From: Sphaerolaimus hirsutus
Lineage: Eukaryota > Nematoda > Chromadorea > Monhysterida > Sphaerolaimidae
Reading direction: 5' to 3'
DNA: 64,000 nt
Assembly: GCA_964036195.1 (NCBI GenBank)
Contig: OZ038451.1
Coordinates: 5,088,529-5,152,528 of the forward strand
The number at the start of each line of letters is the position of its first letter. Position 1 is the stretch's first letter. Positions 14,601-29,600 of the stretch are shown in pieces. Both the position numbers and the translations under genes were made by a program. The notes beneath the pieces were generated by a model. That model made no database searches. It saw only the letters and a list, made by a program, of their open reading frames with translations, and was not told the origin of the DNA.

Positions 14601-17600
14601 TAAAAAAGTGAAAAATCACATGCACACTTGTTACTGGGTGCATTTATTGAATTGCTTGCACTGAAAGATGATTACAGTAAAAAAAAGTCGCTAGAATGGT
14701 TATTTTTGGAAATGTTTTTTTAGAAGATGTAGGGTTTTTGCATTTTTTCAAAGGGTCTGAGTATAGTTCTCACACCCTGGAAAATATCGGGTAAAATTTG
14801 TAAAATAAAAAGTGCCCGGCAAACTAAATACAAATGAAACTGTTACCAGAAAATGACATGTTGACTAATTTCATTAACATTCAACACTTTGCAAGACATT
14901 TTGCCTTTGCGGGACTGCACCCCAAAAAATATAAAAATACAAAGGAAATTTTGAAAAAAAAACTCAATTCAATATTTGCACCCCCCTGAAAAGTCCCCCC
15001 CCCCCAATGCAATGTCTGCGCACCTCAAACGCGCAGCACACCGAAAAATAGAACATACAATCATACAGGCACCAAAAAGTGCCCATGATTCCCCGCGAGA
15101 ATGCACTCTGAATGTCAATGGAACAGAAATACATTGGAGCTCTTTTCGGGCCAAATTGTGATTGAACAACACTAGCGCGAGCATGTACAAATGGTTGATT
15201 GTTCATCTAGCGGAATAGCACCGCTATTGGAATGGAAGTATTATCGGACTATTGGATGGGCACCAAAAGTCTCCCAGAGGGATTTAGCGCAAAAAAAATC
15301 GGATACTGCCTAGCGGCAAACTTTTGTATTTGCAGCATTGCATGTCAAGAGGCAAGAAGCTTTTTGAATGAAAAATGTTTATTTCAGGTAACTCATTCCG
15401 GTCAACTCAAATGCCCCGAAAGCTGAATTAAGGATTTTCACAATTTTTCGAAAAAAATTTTTTCCTAAATTTCGAAATTTTTACAAGTGGGTGTACAGGG
15501 ATTGCAGCAATGTTTGAAATATAAACAAATATTTACGTCTAATGAAACATAAATATTGCTATATAAATACAACTCCACAGCGCATCTACCACGCTGAAAA
15601 AATCTCGAAAAAGGCACAGCATCACTTCCAGAGGCACTGTAGCCATCTACATCTCAAAAGCACCACGCACACTTGATGTCAACTGGTTTCGGTGTCAACT
15701 CGATTTTAGTTCAATTGAGGTCGCAGGACAATTTTCAAGTGCACATGCGAATTTGAACATTTGAACATTGACATCGGCTGTCATCAGATGTCAACTGGGC
15801 CAAAATGTTTTTATTAAAAATATGGTTAATGGGTTGCGAAACCGTGTTCAACCACAGGGCAATATTCATTCCTTTTCGACATTGCCGTATGTGCTATTAA
15901 AAATTGTCCTGCTACCCAAATTGAACTAAAATCGAGTTGACAGCGAAACCAGTTGACATCCAGTCAGGGCCGTATCCAGGGGGGGCTGCAGCCCCCCCCC
16001 TTCCCGGGGCGAGACCAGAAAGTGACCGGAAAATGCGACTTTTTCAACGTCAGCATAAAAAATTTTATGCCAAGCGCGCATTCTTCACCAAAGATAAGGT
16101 ATTATCATCAGATTTGCTACATGTGGCCACAAATCGTTATAAATACACTCAATGTTGTCCTTTTTGCTGTTTTGTATGTATTTTTACATACATATACAGC
16201 GTTCCATGGCGCTGGCGCCAACGCCATGGCGCAATTCCGCCACTATGTAGGTAAAATTTTAGGGGGGGGCTGAGCCCCCACCCCCCCTCGCCGGCATCCG
16301 TAAACAAGCAGCCCCCCCCCGCTCAAAAATCCTGGATACGTCCCTGCATCCAGTGTGCATGGCGCCTAACTGAAGATGGAAGAAAAATTTAGCCAAAGTG
16401 TGCACATACACAAAAAAAATGGAGGAAACCCAAATGAACCAAAAAATGCAATCACGCCTGGGTGAAATTCAGCGCATAGCGTGCAACCCATGAGTGAAGA
16501 AATGGAACATTCGCAATCGTGTGGAATCATGGGCCGACATTTATGACGTTTTTAGTGAGAAACATTTGACAAGTGAATGAGCCGCAAACATCTCTGCTGA
16601 ATAAAAAATTCCATGCAAAAAAATCTACTGATGTAAATAATACTGTAACTCTATCAGGAACATCTAATGACAAAATAGTTTTCCATTTATCGGCCTAAAT
16701 CAATAAGAATCCTTGTAAAAATGTAGACAATGTACATATTTACATAAAACACTCGCCAAGCACACCATATTACATTACTCGCGAGATGCGCAGTGCACTC
16801 GCACTAGAACAAAAGGACCAATATTGACAGGCGGATGTATTTAATACATGAAAACATACACACACCATACATGTTATCAGGGGTCTAGTAGTGTGGGGGG
16901 GGTGCCCCCCCCCACAAAAAAATCCAGCTATCTAACTATACAGAGACTACTTTTTTGGCTATTATCCCCTCTAACCCCAAATCGACCAGCGGCTGAAACC
17001 AGGGGTCTCCTAGGGGGGGGCTGGGGGGGGGGGGGCTGCCCCCCTCCCAAATCGGCCAGCTATCTATCTATCCCGGAGGCCGCTCAGCTATCTATCTATC
17101 CCGAGGCAAAATGTTTGGCTACTACCCCAAAAGACCCCCCCCAAATCGCTCAGCTATCTATCTATCTGGAGTGGTTTTTGAGAAATTTTGCCCCAATTTT
17201 CGCTCAAAATCACTAATGTTCGCACCTTTTTATAGTTTTTCACCTTCAAAATCGTGCTTTCCGGCTATATACATGGTTATATACCTATTTTTAGCCATTT
17301 TATACCTACTTTTGGCTACTTTTAACTGATTATTAGCGATTTTTTTCCCCTTTCTGCCTTCTTAACCTTGAAAAAGCCAATATATTGTGCCCCCGCCAGC
17401 CCCCCCCCCAAACCCCCCCCAGAAAAATTTTCCAGCTATCTTTCCCTCCGGAGGAGCGATTTGCTATCTATCCAGCCCCCGCGAGGGCCAAAATCCTGGA
17501 GACCCCTGGCTGAAACCTCTATCAGAAGTGACATTTTAAGAAAGTTTGCTCCAATTTTTGCGTAAAATCGCTATTAAATAATGAATTAATTGAGCTATTT

Positions 17601-20600
17601 ATCCTCCAGAATATCAATTCACTATATCTATCCGAACCCCCCGCGGGGGTCCAAATCTACAAGACCCCCGCATGTTATACAAAATACATATCTCGCACAC
17701 CATGGGCCAACACCGCAAAAACACAAAGCCAATACCACACAGCTACAACAACAGCGGGGCAGTGCACTTTGAAACAAAAAGGGTGCGGTGCAATGCATGT
17801 GCTAAAATCGACACTTCGTTGGGTGTACGGACTTTGTGAATACATGGTATAGTGGTGGAATGATATATTTATGCAAATAAAAATGTGTAAATATGTTATT
17901 GTGAGGGTTTTTTGATATAATAGAGGGATTTTGAAAAGATAACAATGATATGGGATTGATATATGGTTTCGACAGAATAAGTACAAAAATAGGACAAGTA
18001 TATGTCTAAATACGAAAATGAATAAATACGTTTTCTTGGCACTTCGTGATGAAAAATCTTTGGTGAATTTTTATACAATAATTTTTACGCAGTATGAGTT
18101 TCGTGTTACTTTTATTTTACCGTCTTGGAAGGGGAACTTTGAAAGATATGACAACAAGTGACAAATAACAAGCGGCAGTAAATAATGCAACCTTATCATT
18201 TTATGACACACCACGTGATATTTCTATACCACTTTTACCTCAATTCAACACGTTCATTCTTTAACAGATTTTGCACCGCACTGGCCACTTTAATGCACAA
18301 AGTAACTTCGTAACGAATGTTACTACCGTCAATTAGTTGTCAGTTGTCAACTGAAACCTTCATTTGAGAGTTTGTTGAACAGTTTGAGTAAACCTTTACT
18401 AATTCAAATTTAAAGTTCAACTGACAACTAAAACCAATTGACGCCGCGTCAACTAAAACAGCGCGCACTCATAAAAAACCTCCCATTCCACCTGACACCA
18501 CAAGTCAATCCATCCACCAACCCCCCCCCCCCAACCCAACCTGCTGCCCAAACAGGAGCCCGGCACCAGGATCGGCACCCTGTCCACCGGCACCGCCGCA
18601 CGCGTCAACTATGCCCGAATCCTGGCTGCCCGTGTTCCGCTTGTCGGTGGGCGGAGCCAACGGCTGCCCGACGCCCGGTGGTAATTGGCCGTAATTGACC
18701 GATCCAGGGCTCGCTGAATGGGGGGGGGGACTTTGTGTGTGAAGGGCTGTGGGAATTGGCAAGATTCCAAAAAAATCAGACACTCGAATTAAATGAAGGT
18801 AAACACCGGGTGCAAACGGTATCCCGATCCCGAATTCCCGAAAAAAATTCCGGGATTTTGTGGTCCCGATCCCTAAACGTCAATCCCGATCCCGAAATTT
18901 GAAAATCGAAATCCGGATCACGATCGCTTGACCTCAATCACCATTAGCATTAGAAAAATTGACCTATTTTCCAGAAAATATATATAAAAATATAAAGGAA
19001 TTTGAAGGAATAAATATATATATATCTTATATATATTTATATTTATTGTGATTTTAGAAAATGTAAATCACGGGTGATTCTTTGAATGCTAATCCCTACC
19101 CCAATCCCGAAATCTGAAAGAACCGATCCCGATCCCCTGACCGCAATTCCGATCCCGAAATCTCAGAAAACCAATCACCAATCCCGCAAAGTCAACTCTA
19201 AACACAACCTCAGAAAGGTTCAGGCTCGGTCAATTTGAACAAGTTGTTTTTAAACCTCAAATTTAAAACGTTTTTAAACGGATTTCTTCCAACACCGGTG
19301 GGTTTTTTTCAAAGCAACGTTATTTTATAAAAGTTTAAAAAAACTGTGCCGAACACCACACAAGTCTCAAAGGTAAAAAATTGTGGCCATTTTAAAAAAA
19401 AATTAAAAAGAAACCCACCAAAATACTGATGTGCGGTCATCTGCTGCGCGGTTTCCCTCAGTCGATCGTTTAAATACCTTGAGTCCGCAGCATTTGGACC
19501 ATCATCGTTCACGGAGCCACTGCAATTGTAAATTTTAAAAAACAGTAATTTTGGATGTAGTGCAGTTTTGGTTGTAAACGATTCGTGTAAAACGGAATCA
19601 TAGATGAGTGAGAAAATTTTTCGTACCGTACCGGAGTGCGGTAAATATTTACGCTGCAATTACAACCATTTTCTGAGTTACCGTAATGGATTAAAAAACA
19701 ATCGCTAAATCTCCCATCGGTAACAATAAAAGTAAACTAATTTAACTGATTTTTATATTTACCGTAAGGTATGGCAGCCGACAAAACCAGTACAGCACCA
19801 TAAAGTTAATTACCGGTAAACGGTAAAAACTACCATACCGCAGTTCACACACCGAACTTCACTACCAGGAGCGACTCACCCCGGACTAAAACTGGCCCTA
19901 TTGTGGCGCTGTTCCCGTCTTTGGCTCGCTGCCAATATGGAATGCACTTGGTCTTGCAAATGCTTTGGAAGCGCGTTCAGTAACCGCATAAACTCAGATT
20001 CATTGTGCTGGAAAAACGCGCACACGACCCGTTGGGAAGCCTGCGGATTAATGTAGTATACTGGGTGGACTTGATTCTCTGCACTCGCAGTTATTTATGT
20101 CTCACGTTGGAAACGTGCCAATGATACCGAAAGCACTCAATTTTGGTTAAAATGCGAAAAGGTTCATTGTTGTGAATATGCTACTGTCAAACGTTTTAAC
20201 AGCAATGGATTTATACGTCTTTTTATGAAAATCGCATGCGTTAGGTATCGTTGGCACGCTTCCAGCGTGACCCACGCGTGCAAGGTGTAAAAGTCACTGG
20301 ATATTTCAGAGAAGTAAATAAATGGAAATGAAACTTGAGTCAGATCTGTCAAATCTTTTTTGTTGCAAAAACATGTTGGCGAACGAACTTTTTGGATACA
20401 GTTTTTTTAAATGGTCTGAGAGATAATATTCGCAAACGAATACAAGAATTGAATAAATGCAATGCGCAAGTTTCTGTGCAAATGCCAAATACCCCAAAAC
20501 TCTCTCATCTTACTCACACCCTCCACAATGTTCAATTCGCTCTTTCCTAAAACTAAAACCAAACTCATAAACTCCGCCCCCTTTCCAACCTCAGCAGTTT

Positions 20601-23600
20601 TCTGGTCAGTTGACCAATGTATAACTTTCTGCAGGGCCAATCGGGTATCGGGGAATTGTTCCAGCGCTGATGACGGCATCAGATTGATAAGATCGCATAG
20701 GTAGTCGAGAACGGCCAATTTCGTCTGAAAATTAATTAGCGAATTAATTAGAGAATTTATTTGATACATGCATTTAGGATGGTGGCTTGAGACCCGACTT
20801 GAGACGTGGCTCCGAGAATTTGAACGAAATATTACCATTCAGTTCTGAGGCCAGTTGCGCTGAAAACTAAATGTAGGCAAGTGAGTACCGGTATTTTTTG
20901 GGAGGAAACGTAAACGTATTTACGCAGTATTAGAGTATACGTATTTATCGAGTAAACGTAAACACGTTTGAACTCTTTTTCGTTTGTCCTCTTGCGAAAG
21001 TGGCACACCGACTTCACCTCTCGCGAAAACTTCCCCACAAAAACCGAACAGCAAAATCTATGAGACCACAAAACAACCCCCCCCCCCACACCTTCAAACT
21101 GGGCGTCTGATAAGGGTCCTGGACATATTTCACAATCGCCGCAAACTGCAGTTCATACGGAAATGCATTCTGAACCACATTCAACACTCCCTTCAACTTG
21201 TTCGCGCCGGAGGGCAGGGCCTCGGTGCCCAAGCGCATGAGCAGGCGCATGGTGACCACGTGCAGCCAGCCGCACAGCAGGGAGTGGTACTGGTGCAGGT
21301 AGGTCGCCAGCACGTCCAGGAACAGGGTGAACGTCTGCGGGGGGTTGAGGGCCGTTAAACCGGATCCCGATCCCGAATCCCGAAAAATTCCGGGATTTTT
21401 TAATACCGATCCTGATCCCGAAAGCCCAATGGCCCAGCCCGATCCCGAAATCGCAAAAAATAACAACAATCCCGATCCCGAAAATGTTTCCCTAATCCCG
21501 ATCCCGGTCATTTTTTCACCAATTTGCCAAATGACTTTTTTGCACCGATAAATGTGTACTGAAACACGAAGCGAGGCATTTGATTCCACTTCTGCGCCAT
21601 CAAGTGAACCTCTTGTGTAAATTTAGAGAAAAAACCCTCAATAACAGAACGACGCGATCCCGATCACGAATAAAAGCAATCCCGATCCCATAACACTGAT
21701 CCGGATCCCGAAAACTCAAATCCCGTTTGAACCTTAGTTGTAGGGGACCTACGGCTTTAAAATAAAACCGTTCAAAAACTCCAATCTTCTCATTACTAGC
21801 AAAACGAAACATAAACAGGTTGACAAACCTTCGTGTGCTGGTCGGCAAACAGTCGCTGCAGCGTTTCGTTTATGCGACCGATTTCGTGCGCACTGAAATT
21901 GCAATAATATTCTATTAGTAACTTTGGATTGGAATTACAGATGGCCAAGGGGTTTTTTTCAAAGGTTTTTTTAATAAAAAAACCGACCATCGAAACCGTT
22001 GTTTTTTTTAAAAAACCTTGACGAAATTTTTTTGTACTAAGCACTAGGTATTTTGCAATTTTTCGGCGCGCAATTTCACATGCACATTACTATTTGTGGT
22101 TGTTTTCATTGGTTTTGTGGCATTTTTAGTGTAGATGCTTCCATTTGTTTGTGCTAGTGTGTCATAAAAAAATAAGCCACGATATGCTAGTATAATATAC
22201 ACCCAATGTGCCCCTACACACTTGTGCAGTGTGAAACACCACTGCCAATGTGTTAGCCTGCTCTTATAACTTTATTTAAGCACTTTTCCATGCTCAACTT
22301 TACTTGAAATCATGAACATAATAAGTCGACGTAAAATGGATAATTTCGACAGAAATCACCAGTTATAATGCTATCCTATCACTCCACAGCCATTCTGTGG
22401 CTATATATAACATCACAAAGTACTGTCACCTGTTTGATTTACCTGTATATGTTGCCTATCTGGGAGCTTTTGAAAACAAGTTTTAATTTTAAAATAAAAC
22501 CCTGTTAACACTGGCGTTGAAAAAAAACGTTTTCGGCCATCCCTAATTGGAATGTTGGAATTCTCAGTCAGTAATGATGATAATTATGGAGCGGAATAAA
22601 AAATGTACATTTTTGTCAAATACAAACGCTAGTCAATACCGATTTCTGGGGGAGCGCTAGTTTTCGAAAAAAAATGCGGGATCGAAAATAGAACATCAAT
22701 GACCAGATTAAGAATCAGTACCGCTGAAATTAACAAAAAAAGCGCACCACACACTTCCGCGTGTGCACAAAAGAAAGCCCAAAATTCCCGCACAAACTTC
22801 AACTGAATCCTCTGCTGAAACATCGCATAAAGCGCGCTCAACCCATCCTTCCTATCAGTCCAATTAGGTCCATTACACCTCTTCAAAGCGGCCGACAATT
22901 GCACGCTGGTGCCCACGTTCGACGGGGAGTAATAAGCGGCGCTGGCGACGTTGTTGCCGTTGGCGCCGGACACGGAGTTGGGCGACATGATGGCGGTCGA
23001 TATGGACGACGCGTCGTCGAAGTCGTCCAGATTGAACCGGTGGTGAGCGCCGCTGCCGCCGGCCGACCCGTTTGTGCGCTGGGAATTTGGGTTTTAATTG
23101 GTGGTTTTGTTGGGAGGTTTTCTGGTTGGTGAAGTGAAATTAGGTTGAATTAGGGTTCAAACGATATATCGTATCGAATATCGAATATCGGATATCGAGT
23201 TTTTTTCATATCGAATATTGAATATCGATATCGAAAATTTTGAAAAAATATCGAATATCGATATCGAAAATTTTGAAAAAATATCGAATATCGATATCGA
23301 ATATCGACCATTTTCTCGATGTATCGAACCTGTATTGTGTCCCTAAATTAAGTTATCATTTTCACTTTGACATATTTATGATTGATCTGATTTGCTTATA
23401 TTATTGTATCTGATGAGTAAAAGTACAGTATTTATAATGTTATTTTGTTGGAGTGCTAAATTTGGAGCTATAAAATGCTGATATGCTATTTTTTACAGCA
23501 TGCCATCAAGCAATTAAATTATAAGTATGAACTGTAATATCTACCAATTGTTATTTGTCTGATACACTTTGATTAATCATGTTTCTCTTCCATTTTCTAC

Positions 23601-26600
23601 TTTTGAGTGATGTAAACCTTGTTAAAATCACTTGTAACATTCACATTTCAGTAAAGAGATGATTAAACATGTGTGCAACCACCTGAAAATACAATATGCC
23701 ACTTGAAATATGCCTTGCTATACCAAAAGCAAATCACAATATCGAATATCGAAAATATCGAAATATCGAATATCGACCATTTTTCAATATCGAATATCGA
23801 TATCGAGGTTCCATATCGTATCGATATCGAATATCGAGTTTCAGAAAAAAATATCGAATATCGAATATCGATATCGAAAAGTCATATCGTTTGAACCCTA
23901 GGTTGAATGGATATGTTAACTGATAATCCATATCGATAAGCGTGAATGTATAAAATAAAAATGCACACAAATTCAAAATATTTATATTCGCCCTATAATT
24001 TGCTTATAAGATCACTTTATCTTATTTTCGTTGATATTGGATTTTCGAGTTCACAAATCGTCCCGTGTCCCAGATTAAAAAAACCCATCACCAACACAAC
24101 AAAAACAAAAGATAATTCACATTCAAAAACACTCAAAATCACAAAAATCCATGCCAGAAAAAAAAACATTCATTAAATTCACAGCACACACATTATCTCG
24201 ATCAGCGGCGCCAGCGCGAATCGACTGGCTATTAGAATTAGAATTAAAATCATTAGAACCGCCAATTTCCCAAGGTGGCATTTCATCCAAAATCGATGAA
24301 TTATTCATCATGCCCACCATAGATCCACAATCTATGTCAACTGCGTTTCCCCTGGACAACGAAACGGCCCTGTTATTTCCGCGCGTCCCGGTACTTTTGA
24401 CCGCTCGACCTATTTTGTACTGCCTGGGTGTACGTAAATAATAAGCCAGTGTTCCAAAAGTATCCGGCCAGGCACATTTTGCATTAGCGCATGCCTAGAT
24501 TTACCTCGATTTTCTATTATCGGCGACCGGCGAAATTTTGCATGTAGCCATTTTTGGACAATAGACGTGCGCCGAATCGCAGTTCGACGCGGCCGAGAAC
24601 AGGAGCTAATTAAAATAAATAAATTTCCGTTTCACAAAATTACATGACACGTGGCAAGACAAAAACAACACGGGACGGACAGCTAAATGAACTTGGGGTG
24701 TTCGGAAAGTGGTGCCCATTTTTCAAATCGCTAAAAAATTCAAATCCGTCGACTGTGGTTAACGGACACATCATTCTGGTAAACTCAAATGCGTTCAAAG
24801 CTGATTTTTTAGTTTCCGGAAGTTCGGTACTAAACTATGGGCATTTAATCACGGCCGATCCGCCATTTCCCACAAAAAAGTTCGCAATGACAAGAAAAAC
24901 TTCGCAATGAAAAGTCAGCACTTTCCGGAAAAGGTAAAATTGTACACTAAAATGGGCGCTACTTTCCGAACTACCTATGTAAGTACAACACTGAATTACA
25001 CAGGCACATGGGGGAGTTCGGAACAAAAGCAGTCAATGGACATCTATTCATAAGAAATCAACAAAAATTAAATTAAAATCAAATCCAACGTACCAATGCA
25101 TCAAAAACGAGCGCTCGATTCGTAGGAGATTCCGTACTGAAGCGCCGCACTGAAAGGAAAAAATGAATATAAAACATGGTACTCAACATAAGAAAAAACC
25201 GTAGTCCATCGAACAATAACGTTCAGAACTACTGTACACTCACAAAAATCCTATTTCACACCCGTGCATTCCAAAAAGGGACATTTCGACAATGAATTCA
25301 AATAGTCACATACCTAAATGTCAAATGTCACATAAATATTTACTAGGCTTAGATTTCGACTGTAGAGATAGAATGTGAATTGTCGTGATCCTAATCAATT
25401 TCCCAACCGATCAATTCGGAACCGGATTCTCACCTACCGGTACCGAGACCGAAAATAAACCAATACGCTCCCGGTCCGACCTCGAATCGGGATACGCTCA
25501 AACCCCATCCCAAGCACCCCCAAACCGACCCCCCGGCGCCCCAGTGGTGCTCCTTGCCGGACTCTGATCCCTGCTCGGCTGTCTGTTTGGCGCGACCCTA
25601 CCGTAACCGGAACTGGGCGTCTGCGCGTACCGGACCGGAGTGCGTCGACTGGAAACGTTGGCGGAAGCGAGCCGACCCGTGGGCGAATTGGAACGGGATC
25701 CGGCTGTGGTTTTGTGGGAGTATATTCGAGTGTTCAGAGGATTACGGTAGTTAAATGTGGTTGAATAGTCCGACTACTCATCAATATTGATTTAATTAAA
25801 GCATCTGTCTATCCCAGCCTTCCCACCTATTTACGTGGCTAAAATGATATCTGAGAAATAAAATGGATAGCGGGAGCACAGCAAATGCACAGATCTATTT
25901 ATTTACAGTCTATAAATACACCACCTATACAAAAGCGTAGGCATTGAGGGTTGGTTTGGAACGATTATCTATCGAATATCAAAAAAATTCAATATCAGAA
26001 TACCACTACCGAAAGCGATATCGTTCCAACACCAATGGTGAATTACACGGCAAGCAAATGCGTTAAATAATATAAACACAGGGCAGTCACTTCACACCCC
26101 GTTGAGAAAAAAATTGCCGGAATTCTCTAAAGCAAAAAGAAATACCTGCATCCCGCTCTCAAACCATAAAGCGGCATTAGAGAAGCGGGATTGGTGCCAC
26201 ACACACTGGATGTGAACTGTTTCGGTGTCAACTCGATTTTACTTCAATTTAGGTATACTCCAGTTACTTTACACCCTGCACGCGTGGTTCCGGCTGGAAG
26301 CGTGCCAACGATTTTTTTACGCATGCAATTTTCATAAAAAGTTGAAAAAAGTAGTTGTTGTTATAATGCTAAACGTTAACTTATTCACAAAAATTATTTT
26401 TTCCATCTTTTATACAAGCTTTATCATATCGCATGCTTTATTACGACTGGCACGCTTCCAACGTGAGACAAAAATGAGTGCGAGAGCAGAGTATCATGTC
26501 CGCCGAGTATAGCAGGACAATTTTCAAGTGCACGTGCAGCAAAGTCGAAGAGGAATTTATATTGCCATGTGCATTTGAACATTATTTCGCAGCCCATAAA

Positions 26601-29600
26601 CTAAAAATTCATGAAAAAAACTGTTTGACCAGTTCACATCCGGATGCCAACGCTGCTGCGAAACCAAGTTCGAATGCACATGGCAATATTTACTCCTCTG
26701 AAACTTTGCCGCAGGTGCACTTGAAAATTGTTATGTGACCTAAATTGGACTAAAATCGAATTGACACTGAAACAGTTGACATCCAGTGAGTGTGGCGCCA
26801 TTGACCCAAGCTACATAAATACAACAACCGAAATACACCGAGTACACGAAAAAATTAAATACAAAAACGCGGATTTAGGGTTCAAATGGGTTTCGTATAG
26901 GGAAAAGCACTTTGAAATGCCATGAACGGGATAATTTTAATGAACCGGGAAAGGAAAAAACAAGAACACTTTTTTCTCGAAAAATACAACTCGGGATCTA
27001 GATTGGTATTTACTTTTGTATCATTTAAGTATTTTCGCGGTCAATCAAAAAACGACATCTGGAACTTTTTCAGGATGGGGGCAACATTCGCCTTTGAAAC
27101 ACAGCGATCGCGATACCCGGAACCCGTTTGAGCCCCAAACCACGCCCAAAAACCCTTTAAAACCCAGCCAAAATCTGCACCGGGTCGCCTCAAAAACTCA
27201 CGCTGGCTGACCGACTTGCTCGGCGTGCAGCGCAAGTCCTGCGTCCTCACCGACGCCGACATCATCTTGGCCACGGTCCTGGGCGCACTTGGCTGCTTGC
27301 CAGGCGTCGCGGCGCTGAAACCAGCCGCCCCGGCCAAACGGGACCGGGCTAAACGGGAGTGTGACGAAGTGAGATGGGACGAAAAGAGACACGAGAAATT
27401 ATTGGCACACCAGGTGAATGCATAGCAAAGCCACTCCGGGTTCACAGACAGTTTTGATTTGTTGAGAGGGTTTTGCCAGTTTTGAAGGTTCGTCACTGGA
27501 GATTTCAGCAGATCTATGCTGGGTACTTCAAAAACCTCAGAAATCGGACTTTGTTTTAGTTTTAAGTTTTAGAAATCAGGAGTTTTAAGTGTTCAGCACT
27601 TTGTCGCGGCTACAAAATACTCCCAACAAATCTGTCGACCAGATAAGTCACACATGAAAAAATAAGGAAGTTATCAGCAAAAACATTCACAACAGCACCC
27701 AAATGAGTTTTAAAATTGAGTTTTTAAAATATGGACCGGTCAACTTGTATAAAAAAAATTCACCGATTTCCAAGTAAACCGCGAGAGAAAAAACGCAGTC
27801 CCCGCAAACCCGTGAAAATCAAAAATAAGAAAAAATACTACACCTCAAAACAAACAAAACTTTCGTGATTTTTGTATTAATTTCACATCGATACTGATAA
27901 CACATCAAAACCCTCTCCCTCGAGGACACACCCACCAAAAAAGTATTTTAAAAAAAAACCAACGCAATGAATTCATCGGCTGCAAGGGGGGCTTATTCCT
28001 CCCTGGAACGTGCCCCGCTCCACCATGGGCCCCAAATCCATTGTGCCCCTCGCCGCTGGGACTGGCCGTAATGCTGGCCAACTTGTTGTGCCTGGCGCCG
28101 TATGGCGCCGTGGTGTGGTGCCGCGCCATGGCGCGCCGCGCGGCGCCAGCGTCGATGTCAGAGGTGGATCGATTCGAGTAGTAGGCTGGGAGGGTGAGAG
28201 GGTTTGGGAGGGTTTTTGAGGGTTGTGTGTAGGGTTGGCAAGCGATTTTTTTTTTAATTTCTATTTTTTTTAAAAATCGCAGCACCCGTACCGTTTTTTT
28301 TTTTTTTAAATCGCTGGCTAAAAATTTTGGTACTCGAGCACTAGGTAAAATGCAAAAATTTTGCGCGCAAGCGCGCACTTTCATGCAAACAATCCATCAG
28401 TTACTTTTTTCATTGCTTTTACAACCAATTTGGGGGTGTAGTACGCATTTATGTGTGCTTTTAAGCGTGTAAGGTAGGCTGTAAATCATTTTGGGAAGTA
28501 TTCATAGTTATGCTTTGTGTTGTCACATCAAACATTTATGCAAATGCATCCATGTTCACTTCCAATATGATTTATAGTTTGTTCTGAGCAAGAACATGCT
28601 ATTTCTGCAACCAAAATGGCAAATGGTCGATGAAATGTGATTCACGTCACAAATATAACAATTTAATAACTTTTACACTTAAAAATAACTGACTTTCAAG
28701 CTTTTCCTAACCTCTACAGTACTTATATTAGTACAGAAAGCATAAGTGTGCACTCTCTATCAATTTTAATGGCTTTTATCACCCCCAGAGGCGATTTTAG
28801 GCAGAAATGGGGCTAATCAGGGACGTATCCAGGATTTTTGAGCGGGGGGGGCTGCTTGTTTACGGGGGCCGGCGAACGGGGGGGGCTCAGCCCCCCCCCC
28901 TAAAATTTTTCCCTACATAGGGACGGAAAGGCATATTGGCGCTGGCGCCATACAAAGGCGCCACGCCATGGCGCTATTGGCGTTGGCGCCAGCGCCAGCA
29001 ACCGCTTTATATGTATGTAAACACGCATACTTATACAGCGAAAGTTGCAAAAATGGGTTCATTTCCAAGGATATTGGTTCACAGGAATCGATCCTCTGAA
29101 AATACAATGCATGGGGTCGAAATTGCGCGCCAGCGCGCAAAAATTTTTAAGAAACATCGTAAAATATATAGGAAAAGTCGCATTTTCCGGGACTTTTTGG
29201 GTCTCACCCCGGGAAGGGGGGGGGGCTGCAGCCCCCCCGCCCCCCCCCCCTGGATACGTCCTTGGGGCTAATTTTGACCCCAGCGATTTTTATTTAAAAA
29301 ATCGGGGTCGTTAAAAAAAATCGATTTTTTCCAACCCTAGTTGTGTGACTTCAGTGGATTTGTTGTACCTTGTTGTACCTTGTTCCATTGAGGTGGATTC
29401 TGATAACCCTTTCATACTTAAATCCACGTTAATCGAATCCATATAAAACCAAAACAGACAGGCAAAAATCGCACCGATGACAACTTTCGCCAAACACTTA
29501 AAAAGAGGACAAAAAATAAAGTTTCTAAAAAACCAACCACCCTGTCTGGCAGTGAACCTATTAACCTGGCCCGATGCCAAGTTTTCCTGGCTCGCCCTGG

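Larger units (their letters stand above)
9553..18540 (-). other. CLASP intron 22, transposon-filled
   Basis: A 9-kb intron. It contains GTCAACT foldbacks (9670-9858), hAT-type MITEs (11914, 13896, 15965, 16878, 17000) and other MITEs listed separately. No CLASP-like exon was found in the rest, though a small exon cannot be excluded. Confidence 0.6.

Noticed and set aside
23151..23900. ATATCGA arrays as a satellite or CRISPR-like array
   Set aside because: The arrays are the two arms of one transposon with an 8-bp target duplication, and there are no unique spacers.
27905..28384. Reading exon 12 beyond its donor as a longer exon
   Set aside because: The extension is low-complexity, and only the chosen donor matches the phase of exon 13.
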